Below, piece by piece: positions 10,602 to 21,787 of a stretch of 64,000 nt of DNA. Source of the stretch: Galeopsis tetrahit (lineage: Eukaryota > Streptophyta > Magnoliopsida > Lamiales > Lamiaceae). Within the stretch, counting starts at the first letter, position 1. Every line of letters starts with the position of its first letter. The stretch is from assembly GCA_963675135.1 (NCBI GenBank), contig OY776125.1:63067441-63131440 (forward strand), in the 5' to 3' direction. Below the pieces are notes generated by a model. That model ran no database searches, had not been told where the DNA came from, and saw only the letters and a program-made list of their open reading frames with translations. A program made the position numbers and the translations under genes.

Positions 10602-11000
10602 ACTGTGCATGTATACTGTTGAGTCGGTGAGGATGGTGTATTAATCCAGCCAAGTATGACTCAGTTAGTATACTGTATTTATGTATATGAATAAAGTATT
10701 TTATGAAGAATAGTTTATTAATATACATAGTTATACATTGCTTAGAGTAAGGGGATCAAATAGCTCTGCTATATATATATATATGTATACTATGCAATGC
10801 AGATTTTAGAGTATTTCATCAAGGATTCTTAAGGTATCATTGATTCCCCCTTGATTAGATAACTCTATGTTTTCCCTCAGCTCTATCTGTCTTCATTGGG
10901 AAAGAACTTACCTGAGGATGAGGGTGTCTATTCACCTCATCTGATTCTCCTAGTCTGCTGCACTTGGGTCAGCTGAGGTTTTCAGCTGATCTTTCCTTCT

Positions 11001-14000
11001 TCATGTGCTTGGGTCCAGGAGTCCTAAGCTGTAACATAAGGTCTTGAACCTTTCTTCAGCTAGGGGCTTAGTCAAGATGTCTGCTCTTTGGATATCTGTG
11101 TGAATTTTCTCCATCTTGATGTCCTTCTTTTCAAGGTGATCTCTTATGAAGTGGTGTCGAATGTCGACATGCTTGCACCTTGTGTGGAGGACTGGATTTT
11201 GAGTGATGGCAATGGCGCTGCTGCTATCACAATAAATAGGGACTTCTCTTGCCTCTACATTGTAATCCTTGAGTTGTTGAACTAGCCAGAGCAGCTGACT
11301 ACAACAACTACCAGCTGCCATGTATTCTGCTTCAGTGGTGGAGGTTGCAACTGAGGTTTGCTTCTTAGAGAACCATGATATCAGCTTGTTTCCTAGAAAT
11401 TGACAGGTTCCTGATGTGGACTTCCTATCAATTCTGCATCCTCCATAGTCTGAGTCAGAATAGCCACTCAATTCTAGATTGTCATCAGCAGGGTACCATA
11501 GTCCTAGGTTGACTGTTCCTTTTAGGTACTTGAGAATCTTCCTTGCTGCTTCTAGATGACTTTGCTTTGGGTTTGCTTGAAACCTAGCACATACTCCTAC
11601 AGCAAATGTTATGTCTGGTCTGCTAGCTGTAAGATATAGTAGAGATCCAATCAGTGCTCTATATTCAGCTTGATCAACTGCCTGTCCAGACTCATCTGGT
11701 TCCATTTTGAAGGATGTCATCATTGGAATCCTTGCAGTCTTGCTTTGTAGAGCTTTGAATCTTTCTAATAGACTTTTGGTATACTTGGACTGGTTGATGA
11801 AGATCCCTTCTGAACTCTGCTTGACTTGAAGTCCTAGGAAATAATTCATCTCACCCATCATGCTCATTTCGAATTTTCCTTGCATAAGTTCAGAGAACTT
11901 CTTGCACATTTCTTGATTTGGTGATCCAAATATAATGTCATCTACATATATTTGTACCATTAAAATGTCTTCTCCTTCTTGTATTCTGAAGAGGGTTCTA
12001 TCAACTTTGCCTTTTGTATATCCATTGTCAAGTAGGAATTGTGACAATGTGTCATACCAAGCTCTAGGGGCTTGTTTTAGACCATAGAGAGCCTTCTTCA
12101 GTCGATATACTTGATCACCTTTTTCAAATCCTGGAGGCTGCTCTACATATACTTCTTCTATCAGAATACCATTTAGAAAAGCACTCTTGACATCCATTTG
12201 ATATACCTTGAAGCCCATATATGATGCATAAGCTAGAAATAGTCGAATGGCTTCTAATCTGGCTACTGGTGCAAAAGTTTCATCATAGTCAATCCCTTCA
12301 GATTGTGAATATCCTTTTGCAACTAGCCTTGCCTTATTTCTAGTTATCACATCATTTTCGTCCTTCTTGTTCTTGAATACCCACTTTGTTCCTACTACAT
12401 TGTGGTTTTCAGGACGATCTACCAATTCCCAGACTTCATTTCTTTCGAATTGGTTTAGTTCTTCTTGCATAGCAGTGATCCAATTGCTATCTGTCATTGC
12501 TTCTTCTATGTCAGCTGGTTCAATGTTGGACAGGAAAGCACACCAGCAGAACATAGATGATTGAGAATTCTGATTCAGTTGTCTTCTGGTCTTGACACCT
12601 GATTCTGCTCCTCCTAAGATGAGGTTTGATGGATGGTTGTTCCTCCATGTATGCCTTACTGGAGTATCTGCATTGGATGAGTTTGGATCCTCATCTGATC
12701 TAGTGCCATCAGGAGGGTTGACTTGATTAGTTCGATCATCATCTGTATCTTGAGTGTCAAAGAAATCATTCCCCCTGGTATTTGGGATTGATGCATCTTG
12801 ATTCTGGTCAGCTTGTCCTGCTTGAGTTTGAGATCTAGTGACAGGTCTATGAGGCTTATCTTCCTCTGGTTCTTCAGGGAAAGGTTCATTGACTTCAATG
12901 AACTCATCTGGTTTGGACTTGATCACTAGATGTCTCATCTGATCTGCAGCTGAGTTTGTTTCTACTGCATTCTTTTCACACGATTCATCAAAAACAACAT
13001 GAGGTGTTTCTTCCACAAGAAGGGTTCGTTTGTTGAGTACTCTAAATGCTTTGCTAGTTGAGGAGTATCCTAAGAATATCCCCTCATCTGCTTTGGCATC
13101 AAAGGCATTCAACTTACTCTTCCCATTGTTGTGAATGAAACACTTACAACCAAATATATGAAAGTAAGATACTCTAGGTTTTCTTCCTTTCCACAGTTCA
13201 TATGGAGTTTTCTCATGAATTTTATGAATACCTGACCTGTTTTGAGTGTGACAAGCTGTGTTGATGGCTTCTGCCCATAGCTTCTTGGGAGTAGAAAATT
13301 CAGCAAGGAGTGTTCTGGCCGCTTCTTTGAGTGTTCTGACTCTTCTTTCAGCTACACCATTCTGTTGTGGTGTTCTTGCTGCACTTGTCTCATGCTGAAT
13401 ACCATTAGAAGTACAATAGGCAATTATATAAGAGTTAATAAATTCAGTGCCTTTGTCACTTCTAATTTTCACGATTGGTTCTCATTTCTCTACTTGGATC
13501 CTCTTCAATAGTTCAGGAAGCTTCTGCTGTGTTTCACTCTTCTTGTATAGGAAGATAACCCAAGTAAACTTGGAATAATCATCTACAACAATAAGAGTGT
13601 ACTTCCTCCCTGTTAAAGTGGTTGGAGTGATTGGTCCAAAGAGATCCATCTGAAGCAATTCAAGAACTCTGCTGGTTGATGCTGTCTTCTTGGTCTTGAA
13701 AGAGACCTTTGTTTGCTTCCCTTGTTGACATGCATCACAAACCTGATCTTTACAGTAGAGTTCATTAGGCAGACCATCAACTAAGGATTCTCTTGCTAAC
13801 TTGTTCATAGTCTTAAAGTTCAGATGGCTAAGACGTTTGTGCCATAGCCAGCTGACATCTTTAGGGCTCTTCACAAGCAGGCATGTATCCTTAGGACAAC
13901 TGTTCCAATTTGCAAGATACATATTTCCCTTTCTAGATCCTGTTAGAAGATTTTGTTTTGTTCTCTTATCACTTATGAGACACTCATCTTTAGAGAATTT

Positions 14001-14285
14001 GACTAAGTAACCAGTGTCACAAAAGTGAGAAACAGATAATAAATTAAACTTAAGACCTTCTACATATGATACATCATGTACCTCAATGTCACCATTTTTA
14101 AGGGTGCCATATCCTTTTGTGCTACCGTGCGCGTTATCACCAAAGAAAACTTTTGGACCTTTCTTCTCTATGTAGTTGGTCAGCAGGGTTTTGGTTCCTG
14201 TCATTTGAGTTGAGCATCCACTATCTATGTACCAAGTTTCTCCTGCTAGACCTCCTCTTCTGTATAGGTCCTTCCTTTCCTGCAA
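11001..14285 (-). pseudogene. pol: Element A pol: protease, integrase, RT, RNase H (one nonsense codon)
   Basis: Copia-type polyprotein. An aspartic protease (WYIDSGCS) comes first, then the GAG-pre-integrase zinc-binding H/C segment (LWHKRLSHLNF, then CDACQQGK), then the integrase core with D in MDLFGP, D in RSDKGTEF and E in QQNGVAERR. RT follows (AFLNG, YGLKQAPRAWYD and catalytic YVDDIIFG), then RNase H (GYSDSDYGG, STTEAEYMA, HVDIRHHFIRD), ending GLLDPST. A TGA at about 13479-13481 interrupts integrase between the two catalytic aspartates. Element E has GGA at the aligned codon, so this is a single G-to-T change. All catalytic residues are otherwise present. The frame is the same as gag, separated only by TAA at 14292-14294. 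Confidence 0.93.
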
Positions 14286-14291
14286 GAAAAG

Positions 14292-16694
14292 TTAAGTTTT
14301 AGGTACCCATTTTGTTTTGGGTCCTTGGGTGTTAGTACTACCCTTGGGAACCCACATATACATTGGTCGTTTAAACAACCTTGAACATTTGAGTTGTTTC
14401 CCTCGGGCATCACAGAACCAAATCTTACCAGTCAGCACCTTGGACTGATCTGATTTGTTCTTGGTGTCAGCTAAGTAGTAGTCAAATGGTTTCCCTTTAT
14501 AGGAGTGTACATACATGATCTTTTGACTAGTTACATTCGGCCTGGGTGCATTAGCTGGTCGATGCACACGATTATATGGACCATACTCTTCTGTTCTCAC
14601 AATATCATAAGAGATAGGGGGTGCAAAGAGAACAGATTTGTTTGAAGAAGATTTCTTCTTCTTGGCTGAAGCAGCATACAGCTGAGACTGTCTCAGCCGA
14701 GATGGTCTAGGTTGTTTGTTGTTCCTCTGTACAGGCTTGGGGTTAGCTTGTCCTTTACCATTTTTGGTTTTGGGATAGTTAGCCTTAGCTGGTACAGATG
14801 CCTTTTGGTTCATATTGAGTTCATTGTGTTTAGAACACTCACCCTGTTCATGTGTCTGAGTAGTGCACTTGTTAGGTGTACTACCCCCAGCTGGAGAGGA
14901 TGTTGATGGATTAAGTTCATAGCCTAAACCCATCTTATTGCCATTTGATCTATAATATTCAGAGATACTTTCAATAGTAGTCGAAGCTTTATTGAATTCT
15001 GATATCTTTTGATCTAGGCATTCCTTCTCCTTTTCTAAGAGCTTATGTGTTTGGAAGAGATCATCGAACTTAGATTGAAGTATACGAAATTCTTTGGTTT
15101 CTAAGGCTTGAGTTTCTAACATCCCCTCATGCAACTGAGTTGTTGTGGTATTTTCTTCCTTAAGAAGTTCCACTTCTTTGGTCAACCTTTCATTCATGGT
15201 GACTAACTCAGGGGTGTTATCAAACTTTACCTTTTTCAACCTAGCAATTTCTTTCCTTAAATCCTTATTCTCCTCTTCCACTTCTATAAAGGCTCTAGTG
15301 GCAATATCCAGATCACCTTTTACCTTTCTTAAGGATTGATAATAGGTGTCTTCTGATTCGCCTTCAGATGAGTTTATGTCATCTGTTTGTGAGAAAATAG
15401 GTGAATGGAAAGTAGTAGTATAAGAGTTTACCTCATTTTCTCCTATGGCCATCATAGCTAGGTCGTCTGAATCATCTGAAAAGATTTGATCGTCTGGTGA
15501 CGTAGGGAGTTCATCACTTTGGTATTCAGATTCTTCAGTCACCATTGCCTTTTTGTCTGAGGTTCTTCTTGGCCTTCTTTCTTTCTTGTCATCCAAATCC
15601 AGCTCAGGACATTCATAGACATAGTGTCCTGGTTTGCCACAGTTGAAGCAAGATCCAGGTTTCTGATTTGAGTTGCCTCTCCTTGGAGGAGTGGCATCTC
15701 TTCTTCTAGATCCTCGGCTGTCAGATGACTCCACATCCTTTCTAGGATGTCTTTCTGGTGTTCTTTCTCTGGAACCTCTGGAGGATGAACTTGCTCTTCT
15801 ATCTTTGTAGTTTCTATAGAATTTTCTATATTTACTGTTGAGGGTGTTCATCCTTTCAAATCTCTTGATCATAAGTGCCATTTGCTCTTTCAGGCTCATG
15901 TCTGATCCTTCACAGTCTTCTGTTTTCAGAGAGGTCTTGCCAGATGAGGTGCTTGCAGCTTTTGTATTGGCTGCCTTGAAGGCTACAGTCTTGGAGGTAG
16001 ATGGGATTGCAGTTGGCTCATCACTTCCTGAGTTCTCTTCTCTTTCAAGATCATATTCATGGGCTTTCAGGTTCTGAAATAGAGTTTGTGCAGACCACTT
16101 CTTGATATCTTGAGTATCTTTGATGATGGTCTTCTTGAGTCTCCATTTCTTGGTTAGAGAATCTAAGATCTTTAGATTTTTCTCTCTATTTGTGTATTTC
16201 TTGCCCAGAGATTCTATCTCATTGATGATCTTGGTAAATCTGTTGTCTAACTGATCAATAGATTCTTCTGGTTGCATCTTGAAGTGTTCGAACTTCTTGA
16301 CTGCTGTAGACAACTTGGATTCTTTGATCAGCTCAGTTCCTTCACAAAGAAGTGCCAATGCCTCCCACATCTCTCTGGCTGACTCACAATGGATTACTTT
16401 TGCAATGTACTCATTTGGAAGGGTTTGCATTATGTAATCTTGAGCAATGCTATCAAGACTTGATTACTTCATCTCTTCTGGTGTGAGGTCCTTCATGGGC
16501 TTGGGAACCAGTTCTCCAACTGGGACTTCTGGATCACCATTTGCAGTGTTGACTGTCATGATGGTGATCGGGCCTTCTGTGATTACAGACCACATCTTGT
16601 AGTGGACTGATGTGAGATTCTTCCTCATCCTGATCTTCCAGTAATCATAATCCTCCACTGAAAACTTAGGCAACTTACGCATATTAGCACTCAT
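14292..16694 (-). pseudogene. gag: Element A gag (one nonsense codon)
   Basis: Capsid/nucleocapsid polyprotein of about 790 codons, long for copia and typical of Sireviruses. The start is the ATG at 16694 (MSANMRKLPKFSVEDYDYW). The N-terminal UBN2-type capsid domain is followed by a basic S/R-rich linker, a CCHC zinc knuckle (CFNCGKPGHYVYEC, about 15609-15650), an acidic linker, a long coiled coil rich in E, K and L (about 15000-15350), a basic stretch and the terminal motif WVPKT. A TAA replaces the CAA that element E has, near 16461-16463, so full-length gag is not made without suppression. The terminal TAA (14292-14294) is in frame with pol. Confidence 0.92.
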
Positions 16695-16805
16695 GCTGTA
16701 TGAGTTTTCGAAAACAAGTTTTTAAAAAAATCTGTTCAAGAGGACTACAGAGAGACTCCCTCAAGTCTTCTGATAATCTAGAGACAGTAGTCCGTTAGAA
16801 CCCCT
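16695..16805 (-). other. Element A untranslated leader
   Basis: About 110 bp between the primer-binding site and the gag ATG. Element E matches it at 35518-35634. No ORF is seen. Confidence 0.7.
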
Positions 16806-16817
16806 GCTCTGATACCA
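16806..16817 (-). other. Primer-binding site of element A (tRNA-iMet)
   Basis: TGGTATCAGAGC in element sense, two bases inside the 5' LTR end. It is complementary to the 3' end of plant initiator tRNA-Met, the usual copia primer. Confidence 0.93.
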
Positions 16818-16819
16818 CT

Positions 16820-18249
16820 TGTTGGTCCCTGAACGAGTAGTGAATGGGATTAAAGTCTAGAGGGGAGGGGTGAATAGACTTTAAAACTTTTTCAAACAGA
16901 GTTGGGAACCTCTTCTGATTGCTATGTCAACTGGACTGCAAGTCTGCTGGTCCAGATGACTATAGTGATCTGACTGAAGAGGTTATATGCGGAAATATGG
17001 TGGCCCTGGTTTAGACTCGTTCTTGTAACTTGTTTTACTTTGTGAAACTACTCAGCTGATGCTGGTTTGAAAGTTATGGCCTTGTTTTGAAGAGTGTTGA
17101 AATCACAGTATGCACTATATAATAATGAATGTAAAAGCAGAAATGTAAAGTGCAGAAAGTAAATAACACCGAATTTATAGTGGTTCGGATATACGATCCT
17201 ACGTCCACTCTCACGTCCTAACGTGATGTTTAATCCCTTTAATTTCCACAAATTACAAGGGTCTTGTCCTTTATAGTCCCAAGGTTAGGACTTTGAGATC
17301 TGAGCCGTCCTAACAGCTGCGGTCTCCACAAGTGATTGTAAGCACTTGCACTTTGGGGGGTTTCAAAAACTTAAACCTTTCGGTGAGGGTTTGGGGTTTT
17401 TGAGATGTATCCAACTAATGGTTCAAGCTTATAATTTGCTTAACCACTATGCCTAAAACAACTGATATACAATATGAATAAGTTTCAGGTTCTTAAGGGT
17501 TGGATAGGAAGCACTTAAGAGCTATGGATAATCTAATGGATTTCTAGCTCTTGGAGAATTCTTAGAACAATGTGGCTTTTTGCTTGATTGCTTGCTTAGC
17601 TTGTGAATTCTCTCTCTTGTTGCTTCTGTGTTCATCCTCTTGTATTTATAATGGAGATTGAGTGCAACTAGCCGTTGGAGTTGACTAGCCGTTTGAGCAA
17701 TCTTCCCATAATAGCTTGATTCCTTGATTCCAGACGCTTGATTGCTTCAATCCTGGGATCATGTCAATCTTCTAAATAAGGTAGGTCTTCGTTTAAATTG
17801 CAAGATGACTTGGGAATCAGCCGAGTCCTGGAAGAGCACATAGTCTTCTGATCTGTACTTCTAGTCTTCTGACTACTCTTCTGGCCTTAGGTCTTCTGTC
17901 TTCTGATATCAGACGAGTACTACTCTTCTGATCTGGAAATTCTTTGTACTGCTTTAGGCCATCTTCAATCTGGGACTCCATCAGATAAGTAGGTATACAA
18001 GCACCTTAACATATCTGGTCTTCAAGGATCTTCTAGTCTTCATGTCTTCTACTCTTCTTATCTTGAGGATAGGCATGTAAGCCATGACTGTGCTGATCAG
18101 CTGCTATCAATACAGTTGATCACACAAGACTAGTCTAAGCTGTTCTATACAAGTCAGCTGATCCTATTACATTTATAAACTCTAAGTGTTTTGGCCATCA
18201 AAACTATTCTAACATCAAGTGGGGCTTAGGGTGAATTTATATCCCAACA
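16820..18249 (-). repeat. Element A 5' LTR (1430 bp)
   Basis: Pair of 4141-5570. TATA box in element sense at 17643-17650, U5 hairpin at 16850-16884. Its outer end CCAACA is followed by the CTTGC duplication at 18250-18254. Confidence 0.95.
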
Positions 18250-19014
18250 CTTGCCCTACTGCTTCCACTTCCCTCTACTTCCTTCTCCTTCTCAGGGACA
18301 ACTTCCCTGGGCCTTTTATCACCCTTCTTTTTCTGCCTTGTCTCATTATACTTTAGCCTCAACTCTTCTGAGTGGTCAGAAGGCACATTCACTCCCTCTT
18401 CTGCCACTTCATCAACTTCAATTTAAGCTCCTGAGGCTTCTTCTGATAGTACTTGAGAAATCTTCTTTGTTTTGACAACCCTGGATTTTGTTCTTTTCTT
18501 CATTGTGGGCTTTTCTTCAACCTCCTCAGCAGGTTTGGCCAGTTGCATCCTCCTTTGTTCAGTTTTCTGACTCAACTTTCTGAACATCACTTTCTGGGCA
18601 GGGAGGGGCTTTGCAAAGGTTTGCATTTGAGAGTAGTGGGAAAACCTTTCAATCAACAAGCTTGCCCTGGTGCAATACTTGAGTTTCCCTTCCAATACAA
18701 CCTTGTTGTGAACTTTCACCTTAAATTTGGCTTTTTCTTTCATCATCTCAGACAAGATGAAGGTCCTCCAATTAAACTTGATGCCCTTGTCACTGGCATC
18801 AATAACTGCAGCCATAATTCTGATTCTTGGAAAGCTAACTTGCTCCAAGCTTCCAGTGTTGCTCAAAAGACTCTTGGCAACTACCTCAAAGAGGTTGATA
18901 AATTGTGGCTTAAGAGTTCTTTTGTGTTGGGTTGAGGAGATGGGGCCTGGAACTAATAGCCATTCTTGAGCTATTTCTTCTTCATGGTTGGCACCATAGA
19001 ATTCTGGATCCCTT
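18250..19014 (-). pseudogene. Element B extra ORF, second block
   Basis: Minus-strand coding lying between the insertions of element A (left) and a solo LTR (right). It encodes a stretch containing IRIMAAVIDASDKG and MQTFAKPLPAQK, followed by basic low-complexity sequence. A TAA near 18424 interrupts it. The truncated ORF at 31329-32416 aligns with the second half and has a sense codon there. Both flanking insertions left 5-bp duplications, so the block was continuous with 546-4140 and 20696-21083 before they arrived. Confidence 0.75.
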
Positions 19015-20695
19015 TGTTAGGGTTATACTGGCAAGTATGCTTTTAGTGCTACTTATGTATACAAACTGATTCTTGCACTTATAAATGAGAATAATATTTT
19101 TATCACTGGTTGCTTTAAATATAATGAATGTTAATTATTTATTGCATAAACGTTCAGATGTATTTTACATTGTAGACAATGTGGTGTGTAGAAGATCACA
19201 GAAGATCACATTGTCAGTTCCTTGTATATAAGTACAATTGATTCACAACTTAGATGGAATTGAACAATCAATTGGTAGAAGTTGAGGTGTAAGGCTCGGA
19301 TTGGTTTATCTTGAACAAGAGATTACACTAGTGCATTATGATGTGCTGAATAGGACCTACAGAGAGGTAATTCTTCTAGACTGACTTAAGGAATGAAGAA
19401 TTAGACCTCAGTGGTTGTTGATTTCTTAATCTCAGTCACTTAAATGGGATTGTCTGTAGTTAAGAAGTATTGCTTTGATTTATTATGGGTAAAGAATCAA
19501 TTTGATTCAATACTTTGTATTTTGGGCAATATTATTAATTACAAGACAGATTGCCAAAATTAATACAGAGAATCGTGTCTTGGAGTGTCAAGTTGATTAT
19601 GTCCCCTTGGTGGGCTCAGAAGGTTTATCATATCAAATCTGATCAGTGGAATTTATTTCCGGTATGATAATAATGTTGAGCTGTCCTTACTCCGAGGAAT
19701 AAAAGATATTAATTAATTAAAGCATTCAGTAGCTTAAATTAATTTATGGACATTGAATCTTAAACACGGGAAATAATAACCGGGAGCCATATTTCGTAAT
19801 ATGGGTTAGGATGGATAGTGCAATATTAATTCTATAGTGGAATGAATTAATATTAATGGGCTGGAAAAATGTTGTGGCTCAATATTGATTTTTGGGCTCA
19901 TTGGGAGGTCCAATCCTAATTCTCCTAAAGGCCCTTCAAGTAGCCCAATAAAAGTCTATTAATTAAGGAAATTAAAAGATAAGGATTAATTTTGTTGCAA
20001 GAAATTAGAGAGAGATATTTATGGAAAAAGATATATGGAAATAAGAGATTATTTCTATATTATTCCAAGATAAATTGACTAGTCAATTTTTCTTTCTTGT
20101 AAGAGAAGAAACATAGATTCTCTCTTATAAAAGGAGAAGAAAAAAATTGGTACTCAAGAGACTAAAAAAAGAAAAAAAAAAGATCTGTAATTTTTGAAAT
20201 TACAGTGTGTGCAACAAGAGAAAATTAATTCTTCCTTGAGAGTTAATAGTTCGTGAGATCTCCCACCGGGTCAACGGACTAGGACTTAGGGAATACTTGA
20301 GAAGGCAATTGGGTTGAAGTTGTTACTCTTCTCAACGATATCTCTCCGATTTAAAGGTAAACACGTAATCCCTTAGTTCCGCATGTTTAGGGATTTAATT
20401 ATTTTACCGTACATTCATTACATAAATTAGTTGATTTAATTTGTTTAAATTATGAAATTAGATTTATGATAATTCATATTTAAATTACGTCCCAAATAGA
20501 TCCGGGTAATTTTAAAGGAGTCTCAAAGGATTCCTAGTGTGATGGTCCATAACCCACAAGTGCCAATAATTCCCCACAAAGGAGATGGGGAATGTGGTCC
20601 CATAATAATTTCCCACAAAGGAGTTGGGGACCACAAGAGTTGGGGACCACATTGTTGGGGGACTATTATTGGGTATTAGGATTAATTTCCCAACA
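19015..20695 (+). mobile_element. Solo LTR (1681 bp) of the element C family, TSD CCCTT
   Basis: Begins TGTTAG and ends CCCAACA. CCCTT is at 19010-19014 and again at 20696-20700. There is no primer-binding site or internal sequence, so this is a solo LTR left by recombination between the two LTRs of a full element. A TATA box (TATAAAA, 20126-20132) sets plus orientation. It is closely related to the LTR at 22904-24609 but inverted relative to it. It sits in element B's extra ORF, whose reading frame lines up across the insertion. Confidence 0.92.
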
Positions 20696-21083
20696 CCCTT
20701 CCCTTATAGGGCAATCCAAAAGCTCCTTCAAGGTCTTGTGTAGAGAATTTCACCCTGTGAAATCTCTCTTCTTCCTCACCTTCTGCCACATATGATAGTC
20801 TTGTAGCAACTTCACCATCCTCAGGTTTACCTCTCCACTTGAGGAAAGCAAAGAACTCAGCCATATAACTCTCCAGACAGGAGCTTGGTCTTTCTTCCAT
20901 GAACTTCTTGAGTCCAGCTCTTCTCAGCCATCTAAGAGTTGGAGTGATTTTAGGATCCTCACTCTCAAAAGAGACAATAGGCTCAAAGATGAGGCTGTCT
21001 TTGTTGCTCAAATAGCCAAAATCAAGGTCTAAATCCTTGTTTGTCAAGTCTACAACCATTTCAGGTCTGATTTTAGGAGCCAT
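20696..21083 (-). pseudogene. Element B extra ORF, N-terminal block
   Basis: Starts ATG at 21083 (MAPKIRPEMVVDL). It encodes about 128 residues before the solo LTR: an acidic start, then LRWLRRAGLKKF and a stretch ending LEGAFGLPYKG. The start is supported by a leader of the same design as in elements A and E (TATA-like sequence near 21212-21217, then CT-rich DNA). Function unknown. Confidence 0.65.
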
Positions 21084-21295
21084 TAGGACACAGTAAGGTT
21101 TTTTAGAGAATTTTTGAAGATTTGAGAGCTAGAGTTTCAAGAGTGTTTGAATCCGTGAGGAAGAATGAAGTGTTGTATGGCTTCTTAAGACTTGTGAATA
21201 TTTCAAAAGGAATATATGTCAATGAGTTGGTGAGTCTTAAGGCAATTCAACGGTTTACAAATGTGGAAATCCAATTTGGACGGCCAAGATGAAGT
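21084..21295 (-). other. Element B leader of the extra ORF, up to a deletion junction
   Basis: Non-coding. It holds a TATA-like CATATATT (about 21211-21219) roughly 130 bp ahead of the ATG. At about 21295 the sequence switches to element C gag, marking a deletion that removed the end of C together with B's RT C-terminus and RNase H. Confidence 0.55.
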
Positions 21296-21787
21296 TCAGG
21301 GGAGTATGAAATCGATCTGCGTTTCCGCATCGAATTCAGCACAAAGAATCTCAAGTTTGTTAATGAAACCCATCATTTTAAAAACGTGATCCCTCACGGG
21401 CGTTCCCTCGACTATTTTCTGTGATAACATATCTATCATGGTCATTTGTCTAGCCGTACGATTTTGATGAGCAAAAAGTTCCTTAAGGTTCATCATAATA
21501 GCTGAAGCGGATTCCATGTTCTGGTGTTGGTGTTGCAACACATCTGACATTGAAGCCAAGATGGTACACCTAGCCATTTCATCGGATCTCATCCACTCCT
21601 TATGATATTCCTTATCTTCTTGGTTCGTCTCATCCGTAGGGGCAGGGGGATTAGGTTCATCAAGGACCCACTTATGCTGTTGTGCAGTCAAGACTATAAA
21701 TAAATGTCTTTTCCAATCCACATAATTCTCTCCTTCCAATTTATTTTCTTTAAGTATACTAAACAGTGGGTTAAAAGGAGACGACAT
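21296..21787 (-). pseudogene. gag: Element C gag, N-terminal fragment
   Basis: Begins MSSPFNPLFSILKENKLEG, with the pattern 'NKLEGENYVDWKRHL' typical of copia gag (UBN2/DUF4219 type), and continues through a helical capsid region before running into foreign sequence at 21296. Zinc knuckle, pol and 3' LTR are missing. It differs clearly from the A and B gags, so C is a separate copia lineage. Confidence 0.85.

Larger units (their letters stand above)
9467..11000 (-). other. Element A spacer between pol and the extra ORF
   Basis: Mostly non-coding in element sense. From pol outward it holds a polypurine block (about 10847-10856), an AT microsatellite-like stretch near 10770-10790, the small ORF 10455-10601, a second weakly conserved reading frame (10213-10437), two near copies of 'tgatccaacctgg' (about 10040-10100), CAGCTGA/CAGAAGA-rich sequence and the candidate promoter of the extra ORF. 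Element E has the same region at 41106-42923. Confidence 0.6.
4141..18249 (-). mobile_element. Element A: near-intact 14.1-kb Sirevirus-like copia retrotransposon
   Basis: Complete element on the minus strand: 5' LTR 16820-18249, primer-binding site 16806-16817, gag 14292-16694, pol 11001-14285, small ORF 10455-10601, extra ORF 5795-9466, polypurine tract 5572-5584, 3' LTR 4141-5570. The flanking CTTGC duplication shows a clean insertion into element B's extra ORF. Integrase before RT places it in Ty1/copia. The long gag with a coiled-coil tail and an ORF between pol and the 3' LTR suggest the Sirevirus lineage, which is an inference from known family layout. The LTRs are equal in length and differ at five sites by eye (about 0.35%), so insertion was recent. 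Only two nonsense codons interrupt gag and pol. Confidence 0.92.
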
